From: BCD1 sp965230565
GTDB lineage: Bacteria; Bacteroidota; Bacteroidia; Chitinophagales; Saprospiraceae
Reading direction: 5' to 3'
DNA: 64,000 nt
NCBI GenBank assembly: GCA_965230565.1
Contig: CBDDLH010000015.1
Span: 620,001-684,000, forward strand
Shown piece after piece: positions 8,801 to 18,084 of the stretch (position 1 is its first letter; each line of letters opens with the position of its first letter). A program made the position numbers and the translations under genes. The notes under the pieces are model-generated. The model searched no databases, was not told the origin of the DNA, and saw nothing but the letters and a program-made list of their open reading frames with translations.

Positions 8801-10224
8801 GCATAGGTAACTCCACCATCTTCGGATTTAAAAAGATTCAGGGAACCTACTAAAAATTTATCCGGATCAGCATCGGAAACATCAATGGCCAGGTCGTAAA
8901 AGCCCTGGTTATAGCCGGTTGTTGTCAGTCCAAAGTGGGTAAAACACCAGTGATCATCGCTATATGGGCCACCGGGTTCGTTATCCGGATTTCCGTCTCC
9001 ATCCCCATCATAAGGTGTATGCCAGCTTTCTCCTGCGTCATCACTACGATAAATGCCGATATAATTATTGTCATCAACATTATCGTCCTCATTACCCAGG
9101 AGGATCACATAAACCCGGTTGGGATCGGCATCTGTTACACCTATGCGAGCACCTCCATTCGAAGCAGCAACTCCACTAATGGGCTGATACCAGCCGGTTG
9201 TTTTGGGAGCAAAGGTCTGGCCGTTATCTGTTGATTTCCAGATCTCTGTTCTCACAACGGTTGGGTTAGACTTTGCTACAAAAACCGTATTGGGATCATC
9301 TGTTTTTAATTCAAGGTCCCAGCATTTATCGGTCAGGATGTACACCCAGCTTTGACCGCCATCGATACTTCTTTTCAACCCCTTGTTTCCAGCTGTCAGG
9401 ATGACATTGGAACTGGAAGGATTTATCGAGATATCTGTTATTTTTAAATTGGTAACATCATCAATAATATTCCAGGAAGTACCGCCGTTGGGAGATTTAT
9501 AGAGCCGGTTGCCCTGGGCCATATAAACGATATTTTCATTGTTCGGATCCACTTCAATGGCTCCGATGCCTCCCAAATTCATATCCTCGGAAATAGCTGT
9601 CCAATTCAATCCTTTGTCCGTGGATTTGAACAATCCTCCTCCTTCTACTCCGGCATACATTACATTCGTATTGGAAGCTGCCTGCGCAATGGTGTAAACA
9701 TTGACCTGGGAAGATTTATAAGTGACACCATCCGTATCAAATGTTTCAAAAGGACCTATCGATGACCAGTTCCCTAATCGGGAGGTCACGCCCTGCCGCT
9801 CCAAAATGGCCTGATATTTTTCTTCAAAAAAGATTTCCTGCTCTCTGATTTCTTCCGCATCAGGAATGTAGATCTCCCCGGTTTCATCATATAAATGCTC
9901 GGCCTCAACCATCCGGCAAAAATATTTGTAATTCTGGGTGTGGGTATTTTTGACAAAATCATGATTGGCATAATAGGCTTCATAGGCATCCGTGATCTCA
10001 AAATAGTTTGGGGAGGCGCTGTAAAGCATTTTCACCCATTCCGAAGACTCTTCTGAGATAAGCGGAATGGTCTTGAAAAGGTCCGGGTATTTAGGAGCAG
10101 GCAAGTACTTTTCTGACTTTTGGGTCAAGGTGCCAAGGAAGGAATCGTTTTGGGCATAATTGGTCAAAACAGTAGCTAGAATCAACAATACAGTCAGCAT
10201 TCTTCGAAGCCAAAAAGAAATCAT
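5830..10224 (-). CDS. Giant secreted BNR/sortilin-like propeller protein with PKD, LamG and T9SS domains
   Basis: A 1464-residue surface or secreted protein. An N-terminal signal peptide (about 1-24, ending NYAQ) precedes BNR/Asp-box repeats from about 195 to 705 (KSTDKGLNW, SPNGGTSW, SIDGGQSW, STDNGQTF, SVDGGSSF, TTNGGSTW, STNGGSSW) that form VPS10/sortilin-like propellers. A PKD domain (about 850-925), a LamG-like concanavalin fold (about 935-1085) and a T9SS type A sorting domain (about 1388-1464, VYPNPLGES ... LFDASGK ... GVYFYRV) follow. No glycosidase catalytic residues are evident, so binding or adhesion is as likely as catalysis. Single-gene unit; its stop codon abuts a heptamer array. 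Confidence 0.9.
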   Translation of the reverse strand: MISFWLRRMLTVLLILATVLTNYAQNDSFLGTLTQKSEKYLPAPKYPDLFKTIPLISEESSEWVKMLYSASPNYFEITDAYEAYYANHDFVKNTHTQNYKYFCRMVEAEHLYDETGEIYIPDAEEIREQEIFFEEKYQAILERQGVTSRLGNWSSIGPFETFDTDGVTYKSSQVNVYTIAQAASNTNVMYAGVEGGGLFKSTDKGLNWTAISEDMNLGGIGAIEVDPNNENIVYMAQGNRLYKSPNGGTSWNIIDDVTNLKITDISINPSSSNVILTAGNKGLKRSIDGGQSWVYILTDKCWDLELKTDDPNTVFVAKSNPTVVRTEIWKSTDNGQTFAPKTTGWYQPISGVAASNGGARIGVTDADPNRVYVILLGNEDDNVDDNNYIGIYRSDDAGESWHTPYDGDGDGNPDNEPGGPYSDDHWCFTHFGLTTTGYNQGFYDLAIDVSDADPDKFLVGSLNLFKSEDGGVTYAAWGGYQCHSCGPGYRHPDIQEIEINGNDVWVTSDGGIDYYDANLNYLTSRTKGINGSAYWGLGQGWNEDVVTGGRYHNGNGAHYEGYPFGQYIALGGGEAATGYVNQGENRKVYHSDISGKLLPSTITGGVTNITNYSMFPNQHYISNWKSEIVPDPRSWNTLYLGNSNKVWKSVDGGSSFSVIGTFGSNGDEKVLGIEVSRSNPDVIYAVQQINGGGKVWKTTNGGSTWNYLTLPAATKEMYISISGEDEDIVFLALDNGYSNVNKVFKSTNGGSSWTNISDPIFDGEWPKGIQVQDGTNGGVYLVTTKKVYYKNNSTAWQLYSDGLPAKINYQAFIPFYRDEKVRLATENKGIWESDFYETSDAIAQPMVDKTDGFCARDTFYFEDYSIRRAGASWSWTFNPAPNWVNSTNIRNPKVVFGEVGTYTVSLTVTNPGGGSSSKTITDMVTITAECDADKVPGNAMRCTNSGDYANVPDMNLTTNTITFTAWVKPDGTQPDYSGIVMNDGTTAGMNFREGKLAYHWPGGAWWWNSGLVVDEDEWSYVAMVVNPSGVTLYVNGVGATHSFSAQMVDFGTMKLGSYKGWSGRNFYGEMDEVCIYDRALSQAEIRELMHLTKVPGADQSLIHYYQFNRASGIVTDRAGVLHATLASGAIRTISTAPVGGGASHRMTVNSGGPKVFTNTDVTLEFPVFGTFPNGELVVSRLNVSPDHPVGAQPTPQERYWIVNNYGSNANFSELESIRFDNLFGITTSNGGSEYKLHKRTSTAHGNTWSGELDFADQATSTSLTFGTGNSITSFSQFDINKGSPILPVELTDFQVEKTANKTALLTWNTAAEINASHFEVYRSKDGTSFEPLGLVEAKGNEHLGAAYQTEDKSPFQGTTYYKLKMVDMDGTFGWSPIRSIMINGLPSKVVVYPNPLGESRLLQVQSIFSEDLKIELFDASGKFVGSRIVSAGNGQVDCTGLAQGVYFYRVTGETFMKHGHFVID

Positions 10225-10371
10225 GAGTCATTAAATTTTGTTATTCAAAAGCAGTAATTTGGCGAGCGGGGGAAGTTGAATTTCTTTTGAAATACTATAA
10301 TCAAAGAGAAGAATGGAATCAAAAATAAGGATTCTGATCAAAAAATTATTGCTCACTATCAAAAAGGATAA

Positions 10372-11175
10372 ATGATGACAAAAAATGCCATTTTTCAGGT
10401 CGATGCGTTTACTTCGGAATTATTTGGAGGGAACCCTGCTGCTGTTGTCCCCCTTGAACAATGGTTGCCGGATGGGACCATGCAATCTATTGCTGCAGAA
10501 AACAACCTGTCCGAAACTGCTTTTTTTGTTAAAAATGGCGACGCGTATGATCTGAGGTGGTTCACTCCCGCCATTGAAGTGGATTTTTGCGGGCATGCAA
10601 CCCTGGCTACTGCTCATATACTTTTCACCGAAATGGCCTGTAAGTATAATTCGATAAACTTTAATACCAGGGTGGGCGAACTTGTGGTTAAAAATTTAGG
10701 TAATGGCAAATACCTGATGGATTTTCCGGCAGATGATCTATCACCTATGGAGATTTCACCAGAGTTACTGGAAGCCGTGGGAACACTACCTGTTGAAGCC
10801 TATAAAGGTCGGGAGGATATTTTATATGTCGTAAACTCAAGACAGGATGTCGAAGACACCCAACCGGACTTCAAAGCACTTGGAAAGGTAAGCAAAAGGG
10901 GCGTTCTTGTTACGGCACCAGGTGATGATTGCGATTTTGTTTCCAGATGTTTCTTTCCCAATGCAGGAATCGATGAAGATCCGGTGACCGGTTCTGCTCA
11001 TACTACTTTAACACCCTATTGGGCAAAACGGCTGAAAAAGTCAATAATGGTAGCAAGGCAAATATCCCAACGAGGTGGATATCTGGAATGTGAATTATCC
11101 GACGATGAAAAAAAGGTTAAACTTATTGGAAATGCTGTCACTTACTTAAAAGGACAAATCTTTATACCTCAATAA
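10372..11175 (+). CDS. PhzF-family isomerase/epimerase
   Basis: A 267-residue member of the PhzF family (diaminopimelate-epimerase fold): QVDAFTSELFGGNPAAVV at the N-terminus, the conserved acid in NNLSETAFF, FCGHATLATAH, and the second-half glycine loop DEDPVTGSAH. Relatives isomerise dihydro-hydroxyanthranilate or act on unknown small molecules; without phenazine genes nearby the substrate is undetermined. AAAAGGAT lies just before the tandem ATGATG, so the first ATG is used. It converges on the next gene with a 10-base gap. Confidence 0.93.
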   Translation: MMTKNAIFQVDAFTSELFGGNPAAVVPLEQWLPDGTMQSIAAENNLSETAFFVKNGDAYDLRWFTPAIEVDFCGHATLATAHILFTEMACKYNSINFNTRVGELVVKNLGNGKYLMDFPADDLSPMEISPELLEAVGTLPVEAYKGREDILYVVNSRQDVEDTQPDFKALGKVSKRGVLVTAPGDDCDFVSRCFFPNAGIDEDPVTGSAHTTLTPYWAKRLKKSIMVARQISQRGGYLECELSDDEKKVKLIGNAVTYLKGQIFIPQ

Positions 11176-11185
11176 GTTTCATCAT

Positions 11186-11620
11186 TCAATCTGTATTAAA
11201 AACGACCAGGATATAATCTTTCGTTTTTTTCATAGGATAATCTCCTGCTTGAATGATCGGGTTTTTCAGACCAAGCCATCCGGAAATTTCTCCGGGTAAG
11301 TAAAAGGATTCGCCAACATGAAAAAATTCCCTCTTAAAGAATTTTCTCTTACCTGGCTGGCAAATAGTTTCCGGATCAAAATAGAATTCAATTTGCCCAT
11401 ACCGGTTTTTCCTAATGATGGCTGCAGATTGCCTGCATTGTTTTTCAACAGCTATCGAGCTGGCATTGACTGTTACTTTACATATGCCAATACCTGCACA
11501 ATCCTTGCTCAATTTTCCGAAAACAACATTGGCTCTGACCCCCTCAATAGTTTTTCGAAATGGCGATTCCTCCAGCTGAGTACGGCCAATAGTTTTTTCA
11601 AATAAAGTAAATCCCTCCAT
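11186..11620 (-). CDS. Conserved-looking hypothetical protein (about 144 aa)
   Basis: Not recognised. The ATG at 11620 is chosen (MEGFTLFEKTIGRT); the frame extends to a GTG at 11647. No signal peptide or membrane segment. A notable central motif is SKDCAGIGICKVTV, followed by a Cys/Arg-rich stretch and a beta-rich C-terminus. The two clustered Cys in CAGIGIC could bind metal, but no family can be named. Coding character is supported by an even amino-acid mix and by tight convergent packing with phzF. Confidence 0.6.
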   Translation of the reverse strand: MEGFTLFEKTIGRTQLEESPFRKTIEGVRANVVFGKLSKDCAGIGICKVTVNASSIAVEKQCRQSAAIIRKNRYGQIEFYFDPETICQPGKRKFFKREFFHVGESFYLPGEISGWLGLKNPIIQAGDYPMKKTKDYILVVFNTD

Positions 11621-11853
11621 AAATTCAGTTAGTTCAAAACAAGGCACAAAGCCTCATGCTACCTGTGTTCAGTAGTTCAAAAAAAATTATAAAACCAAAA
11701 ATTGATTCAAAAAAAGTAAGAGGAATCTAAGGTGAGTTTCAGGGCTTTTGGGGATGGATGGGTATAATTAGGTGACAAACAGATTAAATCATATTTGTTA
11801 AGTTAAATATATTAAAAATAAAACATCCAGCCAATAAAATGTAAAAAAAGTAA

Positions 11854-12561
11854 TTAGGCTAAAGTGAAGATAATTGTACTCCCCTCCCCTGATCTGACAT
11901 CAATTACGCCGCCGTGCATCTCAACGACTTTTTTACATAATGCAAGACCAACCCCATTACCCGGATATTTATCCTTGGGGTGCAATTGCTGGAATAATTC
12001 AAATATTCGATCATAACTGTTTTCGGGAATACCGATACCATTATCGGATACTTCAAAAGACCAACCCCCGTCATCTTGCCTTGCGGAAATAGTGATGACA
12101 GGTTTTTCACCGACTTTTCGAAATTTAATAGCATTGGCAATCAAATGAAAAAACAATTGTTTGATCAGGTCTTTACTTCCTTCGATCGTTTCAGGTACCC
12201 CCACAAGGTTTATCTCTGCTTCTGAGGCTGCAATTTCTTCCCGCAAGCCATATTTCACCACTTCGATAAGATTAGGGAGTTTTATGGTTTTGGGTTCAAT
12301 TTCGGCATGCATAACCCTGGAATAAGCCAATAAGTCGGCCAGATAGGATTCCATTTGTTTAACGCCATCAACCGCCATGCCTATGTATTCCTTCAATTCT
12401 TCATTATCACTGTCAGCCAATTGGCGCTGGGCGATCTTTACATATCCGTTGACAATGCGTAAAGGCCCCTGCAGGTCGTGAGAAACGGCGTAAGCAAACC
12501 GCTTGAGTTCTTTTTTAACTTCCTCTGCAGAATTTGATTGGTGGTTTTCCTGTTTTTCCAT
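11854..12561 (-). CDS. Soluble sensor histidine kinase (HisKA + HATPase_c)
   Basis: A 235-residue kinase with a dimerisation/phosphoacceptor helix (FAYAVSHDLQGPL, His28), N box (HLIANAIKFR), G1 (DNGIGIP) and G2 (GNGVGLALCKKV) boxes. It resembles the kinase core of bacteriophytochrome-type histidine kinases but has no sensor, PAS or membrane region. The ATG at 12561 is preferred because the upstream reading runs through a low-complexity heptamer-like stretch. No response regulator is adjacent, so the partner is unknown; it may be recruited by another sensor. Confidence 0.88.
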   Translation of the reverse strand: MEKQENHQSNSAEEVKKELKRFAYAVSHDLQGPLRIVNGYVKIAQRQLADSDNEELKEYIGMAVDGVKQMESYLADLLAYSRVMHAEIEPKTIKLPNLIEVVKYGLREEIAASEAEINLVGVPETIEGSKDLIKQLFFHLIANAIKFRKVGEKPVITISARQDDGGWSFEVSDNGIGIPENSYDRIFELFQQLHPKDKYPGNGVGLALCKKVVEMHGGVIDVRSGEGSTIIFTLA

Positions 12562-12777
12562 GGTTCCAAAGTTAGGGTTTTTTCGAAATTTTGAAAACTG
12601 AAAGGGAAAGGGTGGAAAATGAAAGAGAAGGAAGCTAGAAAGTTGAAAAATGAAAATCCCGGATGTCGACTTATTCGCAACACCCGGGATTTGTAATATC
12701 ATTCTTGCATTCACGCATTGGTATATGGACAGAACTACTTTTAATCAAAAGTTTTCCTAAAGAGAAACGATAGGGCT

Positions 12778-12850
12778 ATACCGCAGAGTATTATTTTGCT
12801 CAGCGTAACAGATCTTTGCGAAACTCAGCGTATCAACTCTCTGTGCCTCC
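12778..12850. repeat. Degenerate ACCGCAGAG-family intergenic repeat
   Basis: Fragments TACCGCAGAG, CTCAGCGTAAC, TTTGCGAAACTCAGCG and CTCTGTGCCTCC recur in variable order here and at about 2887-2915, 16056-16104, 27124-27157 and 54026-54066. Noncoding; the five copies suggest an old dispersed repeat. Confidence 0.45.
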
Positions 12851-12919
12851 ATGTTCGGATAAAGTAATATGACCAAAACTAATTATGTCCTCCTACTTTA
12901 ATGCAATTATCTTTTCATA

Positions 12920-15075
12920 TCAATCCTGCAGGTACTTAACCGGAGAATTGGTATTGTAAAACATAAAGGAATAAATATCCGCCTGTTCTTCGATCACTTT
13001 GGCAATCGGTTTACCTGCTCCGTGACCTGCTTTGGTTTCAATACGAATGAGTACCGGATTATCTCCTTCATGAGCCTCTTGCAATCTTGCGGCAAACTTA
13101 AAAGAATGCGCTGGTACCACACGGTCGTCATGATCAGCAGTGGTGATCAACGTTGCCGGATAGGAAGTCCCGTTTTTCATATTGTGCAAAGGAGAATAAG
13201 CCAACAGATTCTGGAAATGCTCCGGATCATCACTTGAACCGTATTCCGGAATCCATCCTTTACCCACAGTAAACAAGTGATAACGTAACATATCCATAAC
13301 CCCTACTGCCGGCAATGCCACTGCAAACAAATCAGGACGTTGAGTCATGGCCGCTCCTACGAGCAATCCACCATTAGAACCTCCCGCAATAGCGAGCTTA
13401 TCAGAACTGGTATATCCATTATCAATGAGATACTCAGCTGCATAAATGAAATCATCAAATACATTTTGCTTATTCAGCAACATTCCAGCTTTATGCCATT
13501 CTTCGCCATATTCACCTCCACCACGCAGGTTAGGCATAGCATAAACACCACCATTTTCCAGCAGTACCATTCTGATCGCACTGAAATAAGGGGTAAGGCT
13601 CACGTTAAAACCTCCATAGCCATAAAGGTAGGTAGGGTTCTGCCCATCCATTTTCAAATCTTTCTTATGAACGATGAACATGGAAACATCCGTACCATCC
13701 TTACTCTTATAAAAGATCTGTTTTTCAACGTAGTCTTCCGGATTGAACTCCAGCTCTGCCTTGTAGAACTGCTCAGATTTTCCTGTAGCAATATCATATT
13801 TGAAAATGGTATTTGGATAGGTAAACGAGGTAAAGCTGTAAAAGAGAATCTCATCATCTTCTTCTCCTCCAAATCCACCAGCACTTCCCAAACCAGGCAA
13901 TTTAATTTCCTTCATACCACTGCCATCGTATTCACACTGGTAGAAATAATCCGTAGCATTTTTCAGGTAGTTTACAAATACTTTTCCACCACCGGTATTG
14001 ACATTTTGTAACAGATTTTCTGTTTCTGCAATGATCTCTTCCCAGTTTTCCTTGGCTGGATTAGCAGGATCGACGGCCACCAATTTGTAATTAGGTGCAT
14101 CGATATCTGTACGCACCAGGAATTTCCCATTGACATGATGAACGACTCTACTCTTATTCTTATATCCATCAAACAACATTTGGAAGTCGCCGTCACTTTC
14201 GAGATCTTTGAACATCACCGCATACCCATCGGTGCCAGGCTGCTGATACAAAACGAGATATTTTCCATCTTCCGTAACGCCACCAAAATGGTAGTAATCC
14301 GGGTTTTCTTTATCTTCAAACACCAGTTTATCCTCAGATTGATCAGTTCCCAGCTCATGGTAATAAACGGAATGGTATTGGTTGTTGCCAGACAGTTCCT
14401 GTACCTTCTGCCGGAGCAGGATAACGGCTGTAGAAAAAGCCATTGCCGTGCCAGGATGCGCCTGAGAATTTAACCCATTCCAAAACATCCGGCATTTCTT
14501 TTTTAGTAGCGATTTCCATCACATGCAGCGAATTCCAGTCCGAACCACCTTCTGATTTCGAATAAGTAACGTATTTGTCATCCTTTGGAAAAACCAACAA
14601 GACTAATGGAAACCGTGCCATCTTCAGACAGTGCATTTGGATCCATAAACACTTCAGGTTCTCCTTCAAGGCCTTTTTGATAGTAGATCACGGATTGGTT
14701 TTGCAAACCGTCATTCTTGTTGAAGAAATAATATTCTCCTACGTTATAAGGTGAGTTCAATCGAGGATAATTGATCAAATCAGTCAGGCGTTCTTCGATA
14801 GCTTTTCTGAAAGGAATTTGTTCTAAATACCCTTGAGTGACCACATTCTGTGCATCGACCCATTCCTTTACATTGGCGGCGGTATCTACTTCCAGCCAGC
14901 GGAAGGAATCTTCAATTTCGGTACCGTGATAATCGTCGACCTGGTCGACCTTTGCAGTTTCAGGATAATTCACTTCGATGTTTGTGTTTTGAGTGGATTC
15001 TGTTGCAGGTTCTTGTTCAGCGCAACTGCTCAACAGAGCAAACAGCAACAATGCCGTTAATAAGTGTTTTTGCAT
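12920..15075 (-). pseudogene. Prolyl oligopeptidase (S9A) lipoprotein interrupted by two frameshifts
   Basis: Three overlapping frames give one protein: 15075-14578 (lipoprotein signal LLSSC and propeller start), 14669-14355 (propeller), 14488-12920 (propeller end and hydrolase domain). Homologous junction text shows one surplus G in AAAGGATG (14582-14583) and one in ACAGGAAC (14398-14399); removing both restores a continuous 717-residue enzyme, normal for the family. The catalytic triad is intact: Ser in GGSNGGL, Asp in TTADHDDRV, His in KAGHGAG. Either a recently inactivated gene or two single-base sequencing errors; the otherwise perfect conservation makes errors likely. The intact enzyme would cleave proline-containing peptides in the periplasm. 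Confidence 0.85.
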
Positions 15076-15264
15076 GATTGTACAATTAAACCCGGTCAGT
15101 GCCGGATAGTTTATTAAGTTAGGAAATTTCAGACAATTAGTTTTTAATTTTTGGGAGACTAATGATGAGATGGCTGCTGCTTTTTAAATTCGTAGAGAAT
15201 GGTCAAAAAGTGTGTAAGCAAATTTAGTAAATTTGTGCGACAATCAACCAAAACAACTGTTTAA

Positions 15265-16026
15265 ATGAGAAAACTTACACTGACCCTTTTTGTCCTTTTT
15301 TTAACCTTGTCAGCTACTCAGGCACAAATCGTCAATATTGAAGATTCCCGAAAAAAAATTGACAGTACAGGTTTTTACGGGCATATGGACCTGGCTTTCA
15401 ATTTGGTCAAAGCTTCTCAAAGACTTATAACCTTCCGGGGCAGCTCACGAGCTGATTGGCTGAGGGAAAAAGGAGCATGGCTGGCCATCGTGGATTACAG
15501 GGTCATCCTCAACGACAAGGCTACCTTACAGGACGACGGATTTTTCCATTTTAGATATGGCCGCTTTCTCAGCGAACGATTCACGTGGGAAGCTTTTTCA
15601 CAGGTACAGCACAACCGTCAGTTAAGAATCGACCTGCGCTGGCTGGCCGGAACAGGTCCCCGGTTCCTGCTTTATGATCACCCTCAACAAAAAATATACC
15701 TTGGGGCGATGTATATGTATGAATACGACGAACTGGCATCCAACAATACCATCTGGCGGGATCACAGGATGAGTAGTTATTTGTCTGTTCATCTACAACT
15801 GACCCCAAACCTGAACTTTGCAAGTACTTCCTATTACCAGCCGATTATCAATAACTTTGCTGATTCCAGACTATCCTCAGTAAATTCCATAAATTTGAAA
15901 ATATCCAGCCACCTTCGGTTTAAGGTACAATTCAATATAAGCTATGATGCGAGGCTGGCAAGGGCGGAAACGGAGGTACCTACTACGGTGTATAGTTTGA
16001 CGAATGGGATACGGTGGGAGTTTTAG
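15265..16026 (+). CDS. Outer-membrane beta-barrel protein, DUF481-like
   Basis: A 253-residue protein with a signal peptide (MRKLTLTLFVLFLTLSATQAQ) followed by alternating amphipathic strands ending in aromatic residues (FRYGRFLSERFTWEAFSQVQHNRQL ..., final GIRWEF), the pattern of an outer-membrane barrel and of DUF481 proteins. Function unknown. A candidate -7 box TAAATTTG lies at 15228-15235, without a clear -33 partner. It is divergent from the broken peptidase gene. Confidence 0.8.
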   Translation: MRKLTLTLFVLFLTLSATQAQIVNIEDSRKKIDSTGFYGHMDLAFNLVKASQRLITFRGSSRADWLREKGAWLAIVDYRVILNDKATLQDDGFFHFRYGRFLSERFTWEAFSQVQHNRQLRIDLRWLAGTGPRFLLYDHPQQKIYLGAMYMYEYDELASNNTIWRDHRMSSYLSVHLQLTPNLNFASTSYYQPIINNFADSRLSSVNSINLKISSHLRFKVQFNISYDARLARAETEVPTTVYSLTNGIRWEF

Positions 16027-16328
16027 GATTGAAATTATCTATAACCGGATCCCATTTAACCGCAATAGGCGCCAAGAAGCGCTAAGGTTCGCAAAGAGGT
16101 AGGAGTGTTTAATTTATTATTCCCCTTCTCATAACACATTTTAACCCGAATTAACAAAACCTTAGTTGTTTTTGATGGTGGTTTGTCGCAATTTTATGCA
16201 TCATAGAGGTGAAAGAATCATTATAGAGATTCAAGAATTTATGTAATTATTCAGCATAGCTGAATGGAGCCTGATTTTAACGCAAACTGAATAGTTACCT
16301 TTTTTTAAACATAAAATCAACCCATAAA
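16027..16328. other. Intergenic stretch with degenerate repeat
   Basis: Noncoding. It holds an ACCGCAATAGGCGCCAAGAAGCGCTAAGG unit (about 16056-16104) split between its ACCGCA and GCGCTAAGG parts, then A+T-rich DNA leading to the lipoprotein gene. No convincing promoter was found. Confidence 0.4.
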
Positions 16329-16865
16329 ATGAAAAAGCTATTAATCCTATTGATCCCTATACTCACTGTATTAAGTTGTGTAGATGACCCGTGTGATGGA
16401 ATTATTTGTTACAATGACGGTATATGCGTAGATGGAACCTGCGAATGTCCACTTGGTTACATTGGTGAAGATTGCGGCTTCCAGGTTACTCCGGACAAAA
16501 TTGTCATCAGAGCCATTCGTGTGACAGACTTTCCGGCTACCGATAACGGCTTCCCATGGGATTCTGGCAGCGATGCAGATCTTTACCCTACCATTTACAA
16601 AGATGACCAACTCATTTTTGAATCTTCAGACTATTTCGTGGATGCCTATCCAACGGATATTTTTGAATTCGTAATGGAGTTTGACCTGCATGAACCAAAC
16701 GATTATTATGCCATCGTTTTATACGATTACGATGAGATTGGCGATGATGATTATATTGGTGGAATTGAGTTTGTACCCTATCACGATACCAATGGTTTTC
16801 CGGCAGAGATCGATTTGTATGCCGGCGGTGTAGGTATCACACTGGTTGTGGAGTATTATTTCTAA
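16329..16865 (+). CDS. Lipoprotein with an EGF-like module
   Basis: A 178-residue exported lipoprotein: signal MKKLLILLIPILTV with lipobox LSC (Cys17), then a six-cysteine EGF-like module (about 20-49: DPCDGIICYNDGICVDGTCEC... EDC), then an acidic beta domain (55-178) with the layout of a C2-like fold (DLYPTIYKDD, YYAIVLYDYDEIGDDDYIGGIEF), where clustered acids could bind calcium. No enzyme motif. The same EGF plus C2-like arrangement is seen in other Bacteroidota lipoproteins, in my recollection; function unknown. Confidence 0.75.
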   Translation: MKKLLILLIPILTVLSCVDDPCDGIICYNDGICVDGTCECPLGYIGEDCGFQVTPDKIVIRAIRVTDFPATDNGFPWDSGSDADLYPTIYKDDQLIFESSDYFVDAYPTDIFEFVMEFDLHEPNDYYAIVLYDYDEIGDDDYIGGIEFVPYHDTNGFPAEIDLYAGGVGITLVVEYYF

Positions 16866-16886
16866 GTTTGAAATAATCAATGAGGG

Positions 16887-16932
16887 TGTTCAGGAAACAT
16901 TAGTTTTTTACCGCTAAGCAATTTCCTGAACA
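16887..16932. terminator. Hairpin between convergent genes
   Basis: Perfect 11-bp arms TGTTCAGGAAA (16887-16897) and TTTCCTGAACA (16922-16932), with a 24-base loop, lie between the convergent lipoprotein genes. The T-run is weak, so termination is inferred from position. Confidence 0.5.
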
Positions 16933-16965
16933 TCCTTATTTAAATGATTCAATATTACCCCCAGC

Positions 16966-17340
16966 CTATTTCTTTGTAAGAATGATCTTTTGCACTCCCG
17001 AATCCTCAAATCCAGCAGGGCGTTTGGTAACCAGATCATTATTGATTCCAATAACAAGTTTTCCACCTTCTGTGAACCTGTAAATGGCTCTCAAGGTGTT
17101 TGTATCAACCGTTGAATTCAGATTCAGTTGAAACGGATCTTTAGTATTATCCACCTGATAAAACATATCCTGTACCGCGCTCCCTCTGATGGACACAGCT
17201 TTTCCCTGATCATCAAAATTCCATTGAATATCCTGGCCGGAATGATTCTTCCCCTGCCATTCGCCTATGATGGAAACTTCCTCCTGAGTACAGGAAGTCA
17301 TAAATATAAATGCGATAAAAATGAGCGTTAATCTTTTCAT
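16966..17340 (-). CDS. Small lipoprotein, lipocalin-like
   Basis: About 124 residues starting MKRLTLIFIAFIFMTSC, with the lipidated Cys in the lipobox TSC. The mature part begins with IIGEWQGKN and continues with strand-like DIQWNFDDQGKAVSI, as in small lipocalin-like proteins of Bacteroidota. The ATG at 17340 is used (the preceding in-frame codon is TTG). No operon partner on its strand within 100 bases. Function unknown. Confidence 0.7.
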   Translation of the reverse strand: MKRLTLIFIAFIFMTSCTQEEVSIIGEWQGKNHSGQDIQWNFDDQGKAVSIRGSAVQDMFYQVDNTKDPFQLNLNSTVDTNTLRAIYRFTEGGKLVIGINNDLVTKRPAGFEDSGVQKIILTKK

Positions 17341-17445
17341 CAATTTCGGTTTTTATTGAAGGGCCGAAAATTATACAATAATTACCAAAAAAGAAAGGAT
17401 TAATCTACTTCGCAAATGCAAAGTCACTTAAATCTTAAGCCCATT

Positions 17446-18084
17446 TCATCGATTTTGAGCCAATAACTTTTCCAACGTATACTCCAACTCCTCAGCTTCC
17501 AGATCCTTGGCGATGATCTTGCCTTTGTGGTTGAGCAGGAAATTAGAGGGTACTTTGGTAATATTACATTCAATACAGACCGGGGATTCCCAGCCTTTCA
17601 GGTCAGAAACATGAATCCAGGGCAAATCATTTTCTTCGATCCCGGCTACCCATTCATTCAGGTTTTCATCCAGGGAAATAGCATAGATTTCGAAACCATG
17701 ATCTTTATATTTTTCGTAGGCAGGAAGATAGTAATAACAATTTTGTTCGGTACAAATAGCATTTCCGGCAGCCCAGAACTGAACGAGCGTATATTTATTT
17801 TGAGTTGGGTCCAGGGGAACAATAGTTCCTTCGGGAGATTCGAGAGCAATGCTTTGAAATTTGGATTGGTTAATGGTATCGATGGTATACCAGATTGAAA
17901 CAGCTCCGACAATCAACAATACAGCAGCCGCTACCCTAAACCAGGAAGACCTGTAAATTGGAACTACCTTTGAAGGTTTGTCCTGTACTACAGCATCTCT
18001 GATCCTGCCCCAGGATTCCGTCTTGAGTTCCAATCGGTCAAAAGCATTTTTATTGGATTTAAATAATTGCTCCATTTTATCCAT
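17446..18084 (-). CDS. Anti-sigma-like membrane protein fused to a modified TlpA thioredoxin domain
   Basis: 212 residues. The cytoplasmic N-terminus (1-47) has the KTESWGRIRDAV helix layout of anti-sigma factors, a single membrane helix spans 48-68, and the periplasmic part (80-212) is a TlpA/AhpC-type fold closely resembling the neighbour at 18902. The usual WCxxC is changed to WAAGNAIC, keeping one cysteine (C111), with extra cysteines at 116 and a CIEC pair at 170-173. Its start overlaps the sigma factor stop by 8 bases, the usual coupling of sigma and anti-sigma. I infer a redox- or metal-sensing anti-sigma factor; a plain exported thioredoxin is the alternative. Confidence 0.75.
   Translation of the reverse strand: MDKMEQLFKSNKNAFDRLELKTESWGRIRDAVVQDKPSKVVPIYRSSWFRVAAAVLLIVGAVSIWYTIDTINQSKFQSIALESPEGTIVPLDPTQNKYTLVQFWAAGNAICTEQNCYYYLPAYEKYKDHGFEIYAISLDENLNEWVAGIEENDLPWIHVSDLKGWESPVCIECNITKVPSNFLLNHKGKIIAKDLEAEELEYTLEKLLAQNR

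Noticed and set aside
12562..12714. N-terminal extension of the histidine kinase
   Set aside because: The translated stretch is low-complexity Phe/Pro-rich repeat DNA with no domain.
13340..14011. Plus-strand frame of 223 codons opposite the peptidase
   Set aside because: Antisense shadow of a conserved catalytic domain.
12920..15075. Programmed frameshifting in the prolyl oligopeptidase
   Set aside because: No slippery site, stimulatory hairpin or helpful stop context at either break, and two shifts would be needed; indels are simpler.
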